A stretch of DNA of 64,000 nt from Planctomycetaceae bacterium. GTDB taxonomy: Bacteria > Planctomycetota > Planctomycetia > Planctomycetales > Planctomycetaceae. Below are positions 35,499 through 44,329 of this stretch, one piece after another; the stretch's first letter is position 1; every line of letters begins with the position of its first letter. Both the position numbers and the translations under genes were made by a program. Under the pieces are notes generated by a model that saw only the letters and a program-made list of their open reading frames with translations, was not told where the DNA came from and did not search any database. The stretch lies in contig JAWKTX010000005.1 of NCBI GenBank assembly GCA_041398825.1, positions 186,001 to 250,000 on the forward strand, written 5' to 3'.

Positions 35499-35789
35499 CC
35501 CGGAACCAGTCGGCAATCGGACAGTCATATGAGATGACGTGGGCTGGGGAAGCGTGACGCCCCGAATCCATTCCATTGGAATTCCGGCAATGTTCAGACA
35601 TCCGGCCCGTCACATCAAAGTCCTGACACAAGCTGTCGGGTTCTCGATTTTGCTTCAAAAACGGATCATCCGGGAATTGTTCGGTTCACGTGGTACTTCA
35701 GCTACAATGGCGGCCCATGCTTCGGCCGTCGGCCATCGGGAATAGACCCGAAGCGTGCCGCAGAAGTTGTTTCGAATTGAAAAAGACTC
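35499..35789. other. Intergenic region upstream of obgE
   Basis: This gap of 291 bases holds no gene I can support; a 68-codon plus frame at 35539-35745 looks random. A TACAAT at 35703-35708 could be a -10 box for obgE, but the nearest TTGTTC (35677-35682) is 20 bases away, longer than usual. Confidence 0.35.
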
Positions 35790-36779
35790 ATGTTTGTCGA
35801 TCGTGTCGCTCTAAATTGTCAGGCCGGTGATGGCGGAAACGGGTGTAGTAGTTTCCGTCGGGAGAAATTCGTTCCGCGTGGCGGCCCCGATGGTGGCGAC
35901 GGTGGAGATGGTGGCAGCATCATCATTCGGGCGGACCATAATCTGGGCACGCTTTCGAATCTGGTGGGCCACCGGCACTGGAAGGCTGAGCGTGGCGAAC
36001 ATGGCATGGGCAGCCAGATGACCGGCCGTTGCGGACAGGATACCGTCATCCTTGTGCCTCCCGGCACGTTGGTCAAAGATGCAAAGCACGGACATGTGCT
36101 GAAGGATCTGGAAGACGGCGAGAGTGTGATGGTCGCTCAGGGAGGCAAAGGCGGTCGCGGCAACATGCGCTTTGCAACCCCGACAAACCGTGCACCGCGC
36201 GAGTGTGAGAATGGCCATCCGGGGGAGTATCGAGAAATTGTTCTGGAACTCAAACTGATCGCCGATGTGGGTCTGATAGGAAAACCGAATGCCGGCAAAT
36301 CCACATTGCTGAGTCGGATATCGCGAGCAACGCCGGAAATCGCAGACTACCCCTTTACCACCAAGTATCCGAATCTGGGACTGGTGCAGGTCGGATTTGA
36401 TCACGACTTCGTTGTCGCTGACATTCCGGGCTTAATTGAAGGCGCGCATCAGGGTGTGGGACTGGGGCATGAATTCTTAAAACATGTTGAACGGACGCGG
36501 CTGCTGATTCATCTGGTCGAACCGTCGCCAATGGATTTCTCTGATCCGCTTGATAACTACGAACAGATTCGGGAAGAGCTGAAACTGTACGATGATCGTC
36601 TTGCGGATCGCCCCGAGATTCTTTGTGTGACCAAGGCGGAGTTGCCCGATGCTGAGACCTGCGCAGAGTTGCTGCGAGAGACGTCGGGTCGGGACGTGCT
36701 GCTGATTTCTTCGGCAACGGGACAGGGACTGACGGAGTTAACGCGTCTGATCGTTCAGCGGTTAACCGAGATGGATTGA
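35790..36779 (+). CDS. obgE: Obg family GTPase
   Basis: Obg is an essential ribosome-assembly and stress-response GTPase. The 329-residue protein has the glycine-rich Obg fold at residues 1-158 (QAGDGGNGCSSFRREKFVP, GGDGGDGG). The GTPase domain follows, with G1 GKPNAGKST (164-172), the switch DYPFTTKYPN and G3 DIPGLIEGAH. The G4 guanine-specificity motif, normally NKxD, reads TKAE. The C-terminal OCT domain of some Obg proteins is absent, which is common. ispH follows after 34 bases, so the pair probably forms an operon. Confidence 0.95.
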   Translation: MFVDRVALNCQAGDGGNGCSSFRREKFVPRGGPDGGDGGDGGSIIIRADHNLGTLSNLVGHRHWKAERGEHGMGSQMTGRCGQDTVILVPPGTLVKDAKHGHVLKDLEDGESVMVAQGGKGGRGNMRFATPTNRAPRECENGHPGEYREIVLELKLIADVGLIGKPNAGKSTLLSRISRATPEIADYPFTTKYPNLGLVQVGFDHDFVVADIPGLIEGAHQGVGLGHEFLKHVERTRLLIHLVEPSPMDFSDPLDNYEQIREELKLYDDRLADRPEILCVTKAELPDAETCAELLRETSGRDVLLISSATGQGLTELTRLIVQRLTEMD

Positions 36780-36813
36780 TTTGGCGACCAAGTAAACCCA
36801 CAACAGGTGGACC

Positions 36814-37758
36814 ATGAAAATTCTGCTGGCCAGCCCGCGAGGATTCTGCGCGGGCGTCAACATGGCGATTGAATGTCTGGACGAAGCCATTCGCCGAGTT
36901 GGTTCGGGAATCTACGTCTACCACGAGATTGTTCACAACAAATACGTAGTGGACCGCTTCACTCAGCAAGGCGTCAGGTTCGTCGATTCACTCGAAGAGG
37001 TACCACATGGTGCCATTCTGTTGTTCAGCGCACATGGCGTGTCACCAGAGATCCGACGTGTTGCCCGTGAACGTCGGCTGCAGACAGTTGACGCCACATG
37101 TCCACTGGTAACGAAAGTGCACCTGGAAGCAATTCGCTATGCAAATGACGGCTATAACATCATTCTGATTGGCCACGAAGGTCATGATGAAGTGATTGGC
37201 ACCATGGGCGAAGCACCGGAAAGTATCACGCTTGTCGAAACCCCGGAAGAGGTTCAGCAGCTGCGATTCGGAGTGAATGACAAGTTGGCGTATCTGACCC
37301 AGACGACGCTCAGCGTTGATGAAGCCTCGGCAGTGATTTCGGCATTGAAAGAACGGTATCCTCAAATCGAATCGCCAAAGAAGGAGGATATCTGCTATGC
37401 AACAACCAATCGGCAGGATGCCGTCAAACAGCTGGTCGAACGGGGTGACGTATTAATTGTGCTTGGAAGCCAGAACAGCAGCAACAGCCGCCGACTAATG
37501 GAAATTGGCGCGAGTCGCGGTGTGCCGTCTTACCTGATCGACGGTGCGGTGGAGATGAAGGCCGAATGGTTTGAAGGTGTTGAAACGGTGGTTGTGACCG
37601 CAGGCGCAAGCGCTCCGGAAATCGTCGTTCAGCAGTGTATTGACTATCTGCGGTCAAATTTCGGCGCTACTGTTTCGGAAGAACGCCTGAGAGAAGAGAA
37701 TGTTCATTTCAATCTTCCGCGTGAGTTGCAGCAATTGAAGGTTGAGCAGCGTTTGTGA
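36814..37758 (+). CDS. ispH: 4-hydroxy-3-methylbut-2-enyl diphosphate reductase
   Basis: IspH is the last enzyme of the MEP pathway and reduces HMBPP to IPP and DMAPP with a [4Fe-4S] cluster. The 314-residue protein has the three cluster cysteines C12, C96 and C194, the substrate histidines H41, H74 and H124, and the proton donor E126, in the same spacing as E. coli IspH. VDATCPLVTKVH and SQNSSNSRRL are signatures. An AGGTGG site precedes the ATG. Confidence 0.97.
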   Translation: MKILLASPRGFCAGVNMAIECLDEAIRRVGSGIYVYHEIVHNKYVVDRFTQQGVRFVDSLEEVPHGAILLFSAHGVSPEIRRVARERRLQTVDATCPLVTKVHLEAIRYANDGYNIILIGHEGHDEVIGTMGEAPESITLVETPEEVQQLRFGVNDKLAYLTQTTLSVDEASAVISALKERYPQIESPKKEDICYATTNRQDAVKQLVERGDVLIVLGSQNSSNSRRLMEIGASRGVPSYLIDGAVEMKAEWFEGVETVVVTAGASAPEIVVQQCIDYLRSNFGATVSEERLREENVHFNLPRELQQLKVEQRL

Positions 37759-37944
37759 ATGCTTTTCCCGGACAAACAGATCATTCGTCGAACATTGAGG
37801 GCATTTGCGCTGGAAAATAATTTCCGAAAGAACCACCTGAAAGAAGGTCCGCTTTTCGGTAACGACGTTGTTTATGAGGGTTCGTGCTGTCATGATTCAC
37901 GGCCTGCCTGTTTGTACGCCCCGCCCCGTGCTTCGGAATTTCTG

Positions 37945-40863
37945 ATGAGATACCAACGTTTGTTGACTCATCAATTGGCCACCTGTGTGGTTGTCTTCGC
38001 CATCATGTGTGGATTGCCCGCTGCTGCCTTTGGTGCCGCATGCACAACGTTCACCAGTGAAGAAGAAGCGCCGGCCGCGACATTCGAATCTCACATACGA
38101 CCTATTCTGAGCTCTCGATGTGGCAAGTGTCACAGCGAGACCGTTCAGAAAGGTGAACTCAATCTGGCCACCATGTCGGACCTGCGTCGCGGCGGCGAAT
38201 CGGGCGAATCTCTGATTGCCGAAACCGTCGGCGACAGTTTGCTTTGGATCATGATCGAAAGCGGCAGCATGCCGCCGGAAGGTGAACCACCCCTTGCGAA
38301 TGACGAGCGGTTGTTGATTCAGCAATGGCTTCGAGAAGGTGCAAAGTCCGCCGAACGAACAGAATCAATCAGGGTGACTCAGCACGACGTGCTGCCGATC
38401 GTTTTGCTGCGATGTGCCGCGTGCCATGGTGCTCGCCTGCAGCAGGGTGGTGTCGACATGCGAAGCGTTGCGTCAATGAAAGCGGGGGGGAAGTCAGGCC
38501 CTGTGCTGATTGCTGGTGATGCCGGTGCGAGCCGAATGATGGAAAGGATTGAAACCGAAGCCTGTCCGCCGCGAGATCAACTGTTGAAGTATTTCGTCAA
38601 ACGTCCTTCCGCCGGCGAGGTAGACACGCTTCGAAAATGGATTAATGAAGGAGCCGTTGAATACGACATCCAGCCGGATATTGCGACAAATGAACCGGAT
38701 CCTTCGGTGACAGATGAAGATCGGACGCACTGGGCGTTTCGCGCACCGGTTACGACCCGAACGGCGACTTCGATTGACGATTTTATTCTGCCAAAGCTCC
38801 AGGCGGCTGGCCTGCAATTTTCCCCACGCGCGGATCGGGATACGTTGATTCGCCGCGCCTGTCTTGATTTGACAGGCCTGCCGCCGACCGTTGAAGAATG
38901 GCGTCGCTGGAGAGAAATGCAGGACGAAGACTGGTTTTCGCAGCTGGTGGACCATTTGCTGGAATCACCCCGATATGGAGAACGCTGGGGGCGGTACTGG
39001 CTGGATGTCGCGGGCTATGCTGATTCTGAAGGAGGTGTTTCAGCGGATCCTGTCCGTGAGGTTGCGTGGAAGTATCGCGACTACGTCATTCGATCATTCA
39101 ATGCTGACAAACCATATGATCGGTTCCTGCTGGAACAGCTTGCGGGAGATGAATTGCAGGATTGTGATGCGGCGTCTGCCGAAGACGTGACCGAACAGAT
39201 GGTCGACAATCTGATCGCGACGGGTTTTCTTCGGATGGGTATCGACCAGACGGGTTCCCGGACAATGAACTTCGTACCCGAACGCCTGGGCGTCATCAAC
39301 GACGCCATTGCTGTCCTGGGTTCTGGTGTGCTGGGACTCACGCTGGAATGCGCTCGGTGTCATTCACACAAATATGATCCCATCCCCCAACGTGACTACT
39401 ATCGTCTGAAGGCCGTGTTCCAGGGAGCGTATGATGAACATGACTGGCTGACATTCCGAAACCGCGCGATCGAATTCGATACGGCGGCTCGACGCAAACG
39501 GGTGGCGGAAGTGAATCCGCCGCTACTGGCTCAGCTCAAGAAGCTGAAGGCTCAGCTGGCCCAGGCCGAAACGGTTGTCAAGCTGCAGTTGCTTCGCGAG
39601 CATTATCCGGAACAGAAAGAATCCGATCGGCAGGAAACTCTCCAGGCGCTGAGGATTGCAGACAATAATCGCTCTCTTCCCCAGCGCGTTCTGGTGGAAA
39701 TGCTTCAATCGGCTGAGATTATCCCGGATCACCTTCAGCCCGAAACGGTAAAGCAGGCAAGAAGACAGGTCGCCGACTTCAACGACCAGATCGAAGCAGT
39801 TCAGCTTCGTCTGGAGCCACCGCTCCGCATTCGGGCGTTGTGGGATCGAGGAGAGCCATCTCCCACTTACGTCCTGCGGCGCGGCGAACACGAAAAACCT
39901 GGTCCACTGGTAGGGCCTGGTGTGCCCATGGTATTGACGGATGGCAAGACGCCCTTTGTTGTTGAACCGCCATTCCCTGATGGTACCCCGAAGACGGGCC
40001 GCCGCCTGGCGCTGGCTCGCTGGCTGGTGCAGCCGAACCACCCTCTCACGGCCCGAGTGATCGTCAATCGTATCTGGTTCCACCACTTTGGTTCAGGCAT
40101 CGTTCGGTCACTTGAAAATTTTGGTGTGAAAGGTGATCGGCCAACACATCCGGAATTACTGGACTGGCTTGCATTGACGTTTGTTGAGCAGGACGCCTGG
40201 CATATCAAGTCGCTGCACCGTCGCCTGATGAATTCCCGTACTTATCAGCAGGCGAGTCTTGTGACCCAGCAGCATCTGGATCTGGATCCTCAAAACCATT
40301 TGTTATCACGCATGAACGTCCATCGTATGGATGCAGAAGCGATTCGAGATTCGTTTCTGGCGGTGAGTGGTCGCCTGGACTTGCGAGAGGGTGGCCCGCC
40401 GGACTTTATTTCCGTCGATCACGATGGGCTTGTCAGCACAAAGCCAACGGCTGATGGTCATTGGCGTCGCAGTGTGTATCTGCAGTATCGGCGGACAGAA
40501 ATACCGTCGCTGATGGCGACCTTTGATTACCCCGTCATGGGCCCCAATTGCGTCAATCGAAGTCAATCCACGGTGTCGCTTCAGGCACTGATGTTGTCAA
40601 ACGGGCAGCAACTGCACCAACTGGCAGCGTCATTTGCCGACCGAATTCTGGAAGCGACGTCGGGGGCCAGTTCGGGATTGGCTGATGAGATCAGTCGCGT
40701 GTACCAGATGGCATTGTCACGTCTTCCGGACGACGAGGAAATGGCGCTGGGAATGTCGGCGCTGAAGGAGCTGGAGACAGCGTGGGGCGGGGATCATCGT
40801 CGCGCGCTGGCGACGTTTTGCCACACGATCCTGAACTCGGCAGAATTCCTGTACGTCGATTGA
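37945..40863 (+). CDS. Secreted DUF1549/DUF1553 protein with planctomycete cytochrome c domain
   Basis: This 972-residue protein has a signal peptide (about residues 1-31, starting MRYQRLLTH). The N-terminal planctomycete-type cytochrome c region has CxxCH haem sites at 59-63 (CGKCH) and 157-161 (CAACH). DUF1549 begins at about 275 (SIDDFILPKLQAAGL, ACLDLTGLPPT) and includes a third CxxCH at 469-473 (CARCH). DUF1553 covers roughly 640-960 (ALARWLVQPNHPLTARV, NRIWFHHFGSGIV). Such proteins are abundant in planctomycetes and usually precede a DUF1501 gene; here the next gene is on the other strand and unrelated. Function is unknown, with electron transfer inferred from the haem motifs. The open frame reaches 37759, but only 37945 gives a signal peptide. 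Confidence 0.88.
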   Translation: MRYQRLLTHQLATCVVVFAIMCGLPAAAFGAACTTFTSEEEAPAATFESHIRPILSSRCGKCHSETVQKGELNLATMSDLRRGGESGESLIAETVGDSLLWIMIESGSMPPEGEPPLANDERLLIQQWLREGAKSAERTESIRVTQHDVLPIVLLRCAACHGARLQQGGVDMRSVASMKAGGKSGPVLIAGDAGASRMMERIETEACPPRDQLLKYFVKRPSAGEVDTLRKWINEGAVEYDIQPDIATNEPDPSVTDEDRTHWAFRAPVTTRTATSIDDFILPKLQAAGLQFSPRADRDTLIRRACLDLTGLPPTVEEWRRWREMQDEDWFSQLVDHLLESPRYGERWGRYWLDVAGYADSEGGVSADPVREVAWKYRDYVIRSFNADKPYDRFLLEQLAGDELQDCDAASAEDVTEQMVDNLIATGFLRMGIDQTGSRTMNFVPERLGVINDAIAVLGSGVLGLTLECARCHSHKYDPIPQRDYYRLKAVFQGAYDEHDWLTFRNRAIEFDTAARRKRVAEVNPPLLAQLKKLKAQLAQAETVVKLQLLREHYPEQKESDRQETLQALRIADNNRSLPQRVLVEMLQSAEIIPDHLQPETVKQARRQVADFNDQIEAVQLRLEPPLRIRALWDRGEPSPTYVLRRGEHEKPGPLVGPGVPMVLTDGKTPFVVEPPFPDGTPKTGRRLALARWLVQPNHPLTARVIVNRIWFHHFGSGIVRSLENFGVKGDRPTHPELLDWLALTFVEQDAWHIKSLHRRLMNSRTYQQASLVTQQHLDLDPQNHLLSRMNVHRMDAEAIRDSFLAVSGRLDLREGGPPDFISVDHDGLVSTKPTADGHWRRSVYLQYRRTEIPSLMATFDYPVMGPNCVNRSQSTVSLQALMLSNGQQLHQLAASFADRILEATSGASSGLADEISRVYQMALSRLPDDEEMALGMSALKELETAWGGDHRRALATFCHTILNSAEFLYVD

Positions 40864-40892
40864 ATCACGCGGTGTGGATCAGGCGATGTGGA

Positions 40893-41705
40893 TCACGCGG
40901 GCTGCCACACCAGAATTTCACCTTTTCCTGGTACGGAAAGATCTCCGGAGTAACGCTGGTAGCAGCCTTCGCTGACGTCGAAGGGAAGATTGATACCATG
41001 CTGTTTCAGATGCTGAGCATACAAGTTCATGAAGGTGGGATTGAATTGGTTGGATTCTGCAAAGGTCGGCATCATGGTTAGTGGTTTGAGAGAAATGATG
41101 GTGCCACGATTCATCCAGGCCCCAGTACGAATCTCAGCGCCACTCATCAGGACAATGGTGCCACCTTTCATCTGCAATCCGGTGAAATCTTTAGCTGGCC
41201 CGCCCAGGACAATGGTTCCTCGGCGCATGCGGAGGCCCACTTCCAGTCCGGCCGATCCATCGACAATGATCAGGCCATTCTTCATTCCCTGCAGCGAACC
41301 TCGGTAACCACCACCGATCTGACCGCCGCCGTTTCCGTGGACATGGATGAAACCGTTTTTCATTTCGGCGCCGATCCAGTCGCTGGCATGACCGTGGACT
41401 TCGATCCGCCCACCTTTCATATAGGCGCCCAGGTGCATCCCAACAGCACCAAAGACGGTCAGCGAGCCTTTCGTCATTGCTCTGCCGACCCAGCGGAGCT
41501 TGGATGTCGTTCCGTGCAGCACCAGATCATCGCTGCCGTCCCCTTCAACGTCAAAGAATTCCTCCAGTGGTACCTGCCGCTTACCGTGGTAGATCGTCAG
41601 CTTTCGGATTTCAGCGTTTGAAAGAGGGCAGATGACATCCGGCGAAAGGACCTCTGCTTCGAGGGGAACTGCAGGTTGTTGTTTGAGATGGAAAGTGGTT
41701 GGCAT
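40893..41705 (-). CDS. fhcC: Formylmethanofuran dehydrogenase subunit C homologue
   Basis: The 270-residue protein is a right-handed beta-helix of repeated glycine-rich turns with the pattern M-K-x-G-x-I-x-V-x-G (for example GAYMKGGRIEVHG, GAEMKNGFIHVHG, GLQMKGGTIVLMSG). This is the GXGXG/FmdC fold. In C1-using bacteria FhcC is part of the formyltransferase/hydrolase complex, which moves formyl groups from tetrahydromethanopterin to formate. Planctomycetes are known to have these genes. No fhcA, fhcB or fhcD is adjacent here. Glutamate synthase alpha C-terminal domains share the fold, but subunit C fits length and architecture best. Start 41705 gives the family-like N-terminus. Confidence 0.8.
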   Translation of the reverse strand: MPTTFHLKQQPAVPLEAEVLSPDVICPLSNAEIRKLTIYHGKRQVPLEEFFDVEGDGSDDLVLHGTTSKLRWVGRAMTKGSLTVFGAVGMHLGAYMKGGRIEVHGHASDWIGAEMKNGFIHVHGNGGGQIGGGYRGSLQGMKNGLIIVDGSAGLEVGLRMRRGTIVLGGPAKDFTGLQMKGGTIVLMSGAEIRTGAWMNRGTIISLKPLTMMPTFAESNQFNPTFMNLYAQHLKQHGINLPFDVSEGCYQRYSGDLSVPGKGEILVWQPA

Positions 41706-41927
41706 CGTTCGATCGAGTGGCTTCCGGAGGGACGAGTTCACGGTACTAAGAACGCTCAGTGTGATCGAGCTCAATCTTACCCGGAAATCGGGGCGAGTAA
41801 CACATGACATCGCTGGTCTGCCCGATTTGGGGTCGAAGCAGGCCTTGTTTGCTGAAGGTGCCTTTGCTCCCTGCGCATCGTTACGTGGCCTGAGAATTAA
41901 CGGAGAAACTGAAAATCTGACGGCCAG

Positions 41928-42797
41928 TCAGGGCTGGTCGGCGACGGTGGTTGCGGCGATGACGTCCACTGTGGCCGCGAGTATCCAGGCACGTCGATGC
42001 TCAAGACGTTTGTCCCAGAATTGCAGGTAGTGCTGATAAGCAGGATGGCGGTCAGCCTGTTCTTCGAGCATGTTCCGCGTTTCCGCGACGAGTTCCTTTT
42101 CTTCTTCGAGGGTGATCTTTCCGACAAGCACCCGAGTCCGCAGGAAAACGAAGTACGTGTCCAGGACATCGCAACGGCAGTAGTCGTTGATCCTGTCTGC
42201 GTGCCCCTGTTCATAGAGCCCCTGAACCTGAGAGCCATCAATGCCCGACTTACCAGGTTTGTCGATAAGATTTGCGAGCATGTTCAGGCCACCGCTGACC
42301 CGCACTGCACCAAAGTTGGAAAAAAAATCCTGCAGGTCGATGTGTGTATCCAGGTTGTATCGATTCCGTGACTGTTCAAATGACCGCGAGTCGACATTGA
42401 ACCAGGCGGGCACACTGATTCCGTATCGAAACGCGCCGAGTTCCAGGACGGGTATGTCGTAACCCCTTCCATTGAATGTGACGAGTGTAGGACGATCGTA
42501 GTGTTGCCAGCCCTGCCAGAAACGTCGTGTGATTTCGGATGGTCGAAATTCAGGTGCATCCAGAACTGTCAGATCCCTCAGGCGAAAATCACCGCCGACC
42601 TTCGCGACGGCCACGGAAATGGGTTGTACGAAAGTGGGTGGAATGACGTCTCGCCCGGTCGATTCCAAAAGGTCTTTGCGATAACGCTCAACGGCTTCGA
42701 TGGGTGTCAGTTCTTCATCCGGGTATCGGACGCGTTGTATGAGATCACCATCCCCTACAGCCTCGACATCGAAAATCAGGTATCGAACATCGCTCAT
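41928..42797 (-). CDS. PolB-like 3'-5' exonuclease (RNase H fold)
   Basis: The 289-residue protein begins YLIFDVEAVGDG, the DxE motif (ExoI) of DEDD exonucleases. It continues with LVTFNGRGYDIPVLELGA (ExoII, NxxxFD-like) and ends the core with DYCRCDVLDTYFVF (ExoIII, with D). IDLQDFFSNFGAVRVSGGLN between them is typical of the predicted PolB-like exonucleases (pfam DNA_pol_B_exo2). It probably trims 3' ends of DNA, but the family is little studied. The open frame reaches 43076, overlapping the divergent MoxR start, so I take the ATG at 42797. Confidence 0.78.
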   Translation of the reverse strand: MSDVRYLIFDVEAVGDGDLIQRVRYPDEELTPIEAVERYRKDLLESTGRDVIPPTFVQPISVAVAKVGGDFRLRDLTVLDAPEFRPSEITRRFWQGWQHYDRPTLVTFNGRGYDIPVLELGAFRYGISVPAWFNVDSRSFEQSRNRYNLDTHIDLQDFFSNFGAVRVSGGLNMLANLIDKPGKSGIDGSQVQGLYEQGHADRINDYCRCDVLDTYFVFLRTRVLVGKITLEEEKELVAETRNMLEEQADRHPAYQHYLQFWDKRLEHRRAWILAATVDVIAATTVADQP

Positions 42798-43038
42798 TTC
42801 TGTTTCTATCCTTACCCTGAATCGCTCTTGCTGCGAATTCGAACCAGCGATTTGCTGTCCGCTTTCAATTCCTCGGCGTGTTGTGTCCAATGCTGACGAT
42901 AAATGCGTCTCGAGGCAATCGAATGGGCTGTTTGCAGCGAGTGAATTGCAAACCCAACCAGCGTACGCTGAAAAATGGTCGTTCGTTCGCTCCAAACTGA
43001 ATGTACTCCACCGTTCCTCCCCAACCGTCAACCATCGC

Positions 43039-44109
43039 ATGTCTGATAACCGCCCCAATAACACATCCCCCTCCATGCCGGTGGATCAACTGGAAGAACA
43101 GGCTATCCGCGGTCTGACCGTCGCGTATCAGCGCATGCGTCATGAAATCGGGAAGGTCATCATTGGTCAGGATGATGTGGTCGATCAGTTGCTGATTGCC
43201 ATGTTTTCCAGAGGTCACTGTCTGCTGGTGGGGGTCCCGGGACTGGCCAAGACACTGCTTTGCAGCACGATCGCTTCCATACTTCAATTGTCGTTCCGAC
43301 GCATTCAGTTTACCCCCGACCTGATGCCTTCAGATATCACCGGAACCGATGTGCTGCAGGATGATCCGGAGACGGGGCGTCGAGTCTTTCAGTTTATTAA
43401 GGGGCCGCTGTTCACAAACGTGTTGCTGGCAGATGAAATCAACAGAACGCCCCCGAAGACTCAGGCAGCCCTGCTCGAAGCCATGCAGGAGCGTCATGTG
43501 ACTGTGGGCTCTGAAACCTACGCTTTGCCCGAACCTTTCTTCACTCTGGCGACCCAAAACCCAATCGAACAGGAAGGAACCTATCCACTGCCCGAAGCAC
43601 AGCTGGACCGCTTCATGTTCAATGTGGTTGTGAGCTACCCCACTGCTGCTGAGGAACTGCGAATTCTGAAACAGACAACCGGTGCTGACAAACCCGAGGT
43701 CAATCCGGTGCTGACAGGGAAGCAGATTCAGGCATTGCAGGAAGTTGTTCGGCGAGTACCCTGTGCCGAATACAATTTTGTCTACGCCCGCGACATCGTT
43801 CGGGCCACCCGGCCTGGCGAACCGGAATCTCCGCCGTTTATCAAAGAACTCATTTCATGGGGAGCTGGTCCTCGTGCCGGTCAGTTTCTGATACTTGGCG
43901 CACGGGCTCATGCGCTGCTGCAGGGGCGGTTTCACGTCACAACGGACGACATCAAAGCCGTTGCAAAGCCCGTGCTTCGGCACCGCATCATGACGACGTA
44001 CGCCGCAGCCAGTCAGGGCATCACACCGGATACGGTGATCGACCGTCTATTGAAGTTCGTTCCCGTCGAGCTTCACGAACGCGCCCGCCGGAAAGTGCAG
44101 CCAGGCTGA
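43039..44109 (+). CDS. MoxR-family AAA+ ATPase
   Basis: The 356-residue protein has Walker A GVPGLAKT (65-72), Walker B LLADEINR (129-136), the sensor-1 asparagine in TLATQNPIEQEGTYPLPEAQ, and a C-terminal lid domain. MoxR ATPases act as chaperones that insert cofactors or assemble complexes, usually with DUF58 and VWA-domain partners encoded downstream. Here the next 220 bases hold no gene and the following gene is on the other strand, so it stands alone. The open frame reaches back to 42700, antisense to the exonuclease gene; the ATG at 43039 is family-like. Confidence 0.9.
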   Translation: MSDNRPNNTSPSMPVDQLEEQAIRGLTVAYQRMRHEIGKVIIGQDDVVDQLLIAMFSRGHCLLVGVPGLAKTLLCSTIASILQLSFRRIQFTPDLMPSDITGTDVLQDDPETGRRVFQFIKGPLFTNVLLADEINRTPPKTQAALLEAMQERHVTVGSETYALPEPFFTLATQNPIEQEGTYPLPEAQLDRFMFNVVVSYPTAAEELRILKQTTGADKPEVNPVLTGKQIQALQEVVRRVPCAEYNFVYARDIVRATRPGEPESPPFIKELISWGAGPRAGQFLILGARAHALLQGRFHVTTDDIKAVAKPVLRHRIMTTYAAASQGITPDTVIDRLLKFVPVELHERARRKVQPG

Positions 44110-44329
44110 TTTCGGAGAGAAGGAAGTCCGTCAGTCGAACCTGTGATCGCAAGTGTATTGACGATCCGTCAGCCATCCGTGAAGTTGGCGACATCGGTAA
44201 AACCGGTGATGAAAGCGACTGCAGAGGACGTGAGGCTTTCGCGTTGAAGAACCACGCGGCGGCTGAGGTTCTCAGGCCGGGCCGGGAATCGATGAGGTTG
44301 CCGGAGTCGTCGTTCAGATGGTCGACAGC

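Noticed and set aside
37759..37944. Upstream extension of the DUF1549/1553 gene by 62 residues
   Set aside because: It would bury the signal peptide that starts at 37945.
42700..43038. Upstream extension of the MoxR frame by 113 residues
   Set aside because: Most of it is antisense to the N-terminal part of the exonuclease gene and does not look like MoxR sequence.
44110..44329. Possible DUF58 remnant after the MoxR gene
   Set aside because: The frame that crosses this stretch shows no DUF58-like motifs, and I see no pseudogene remains.
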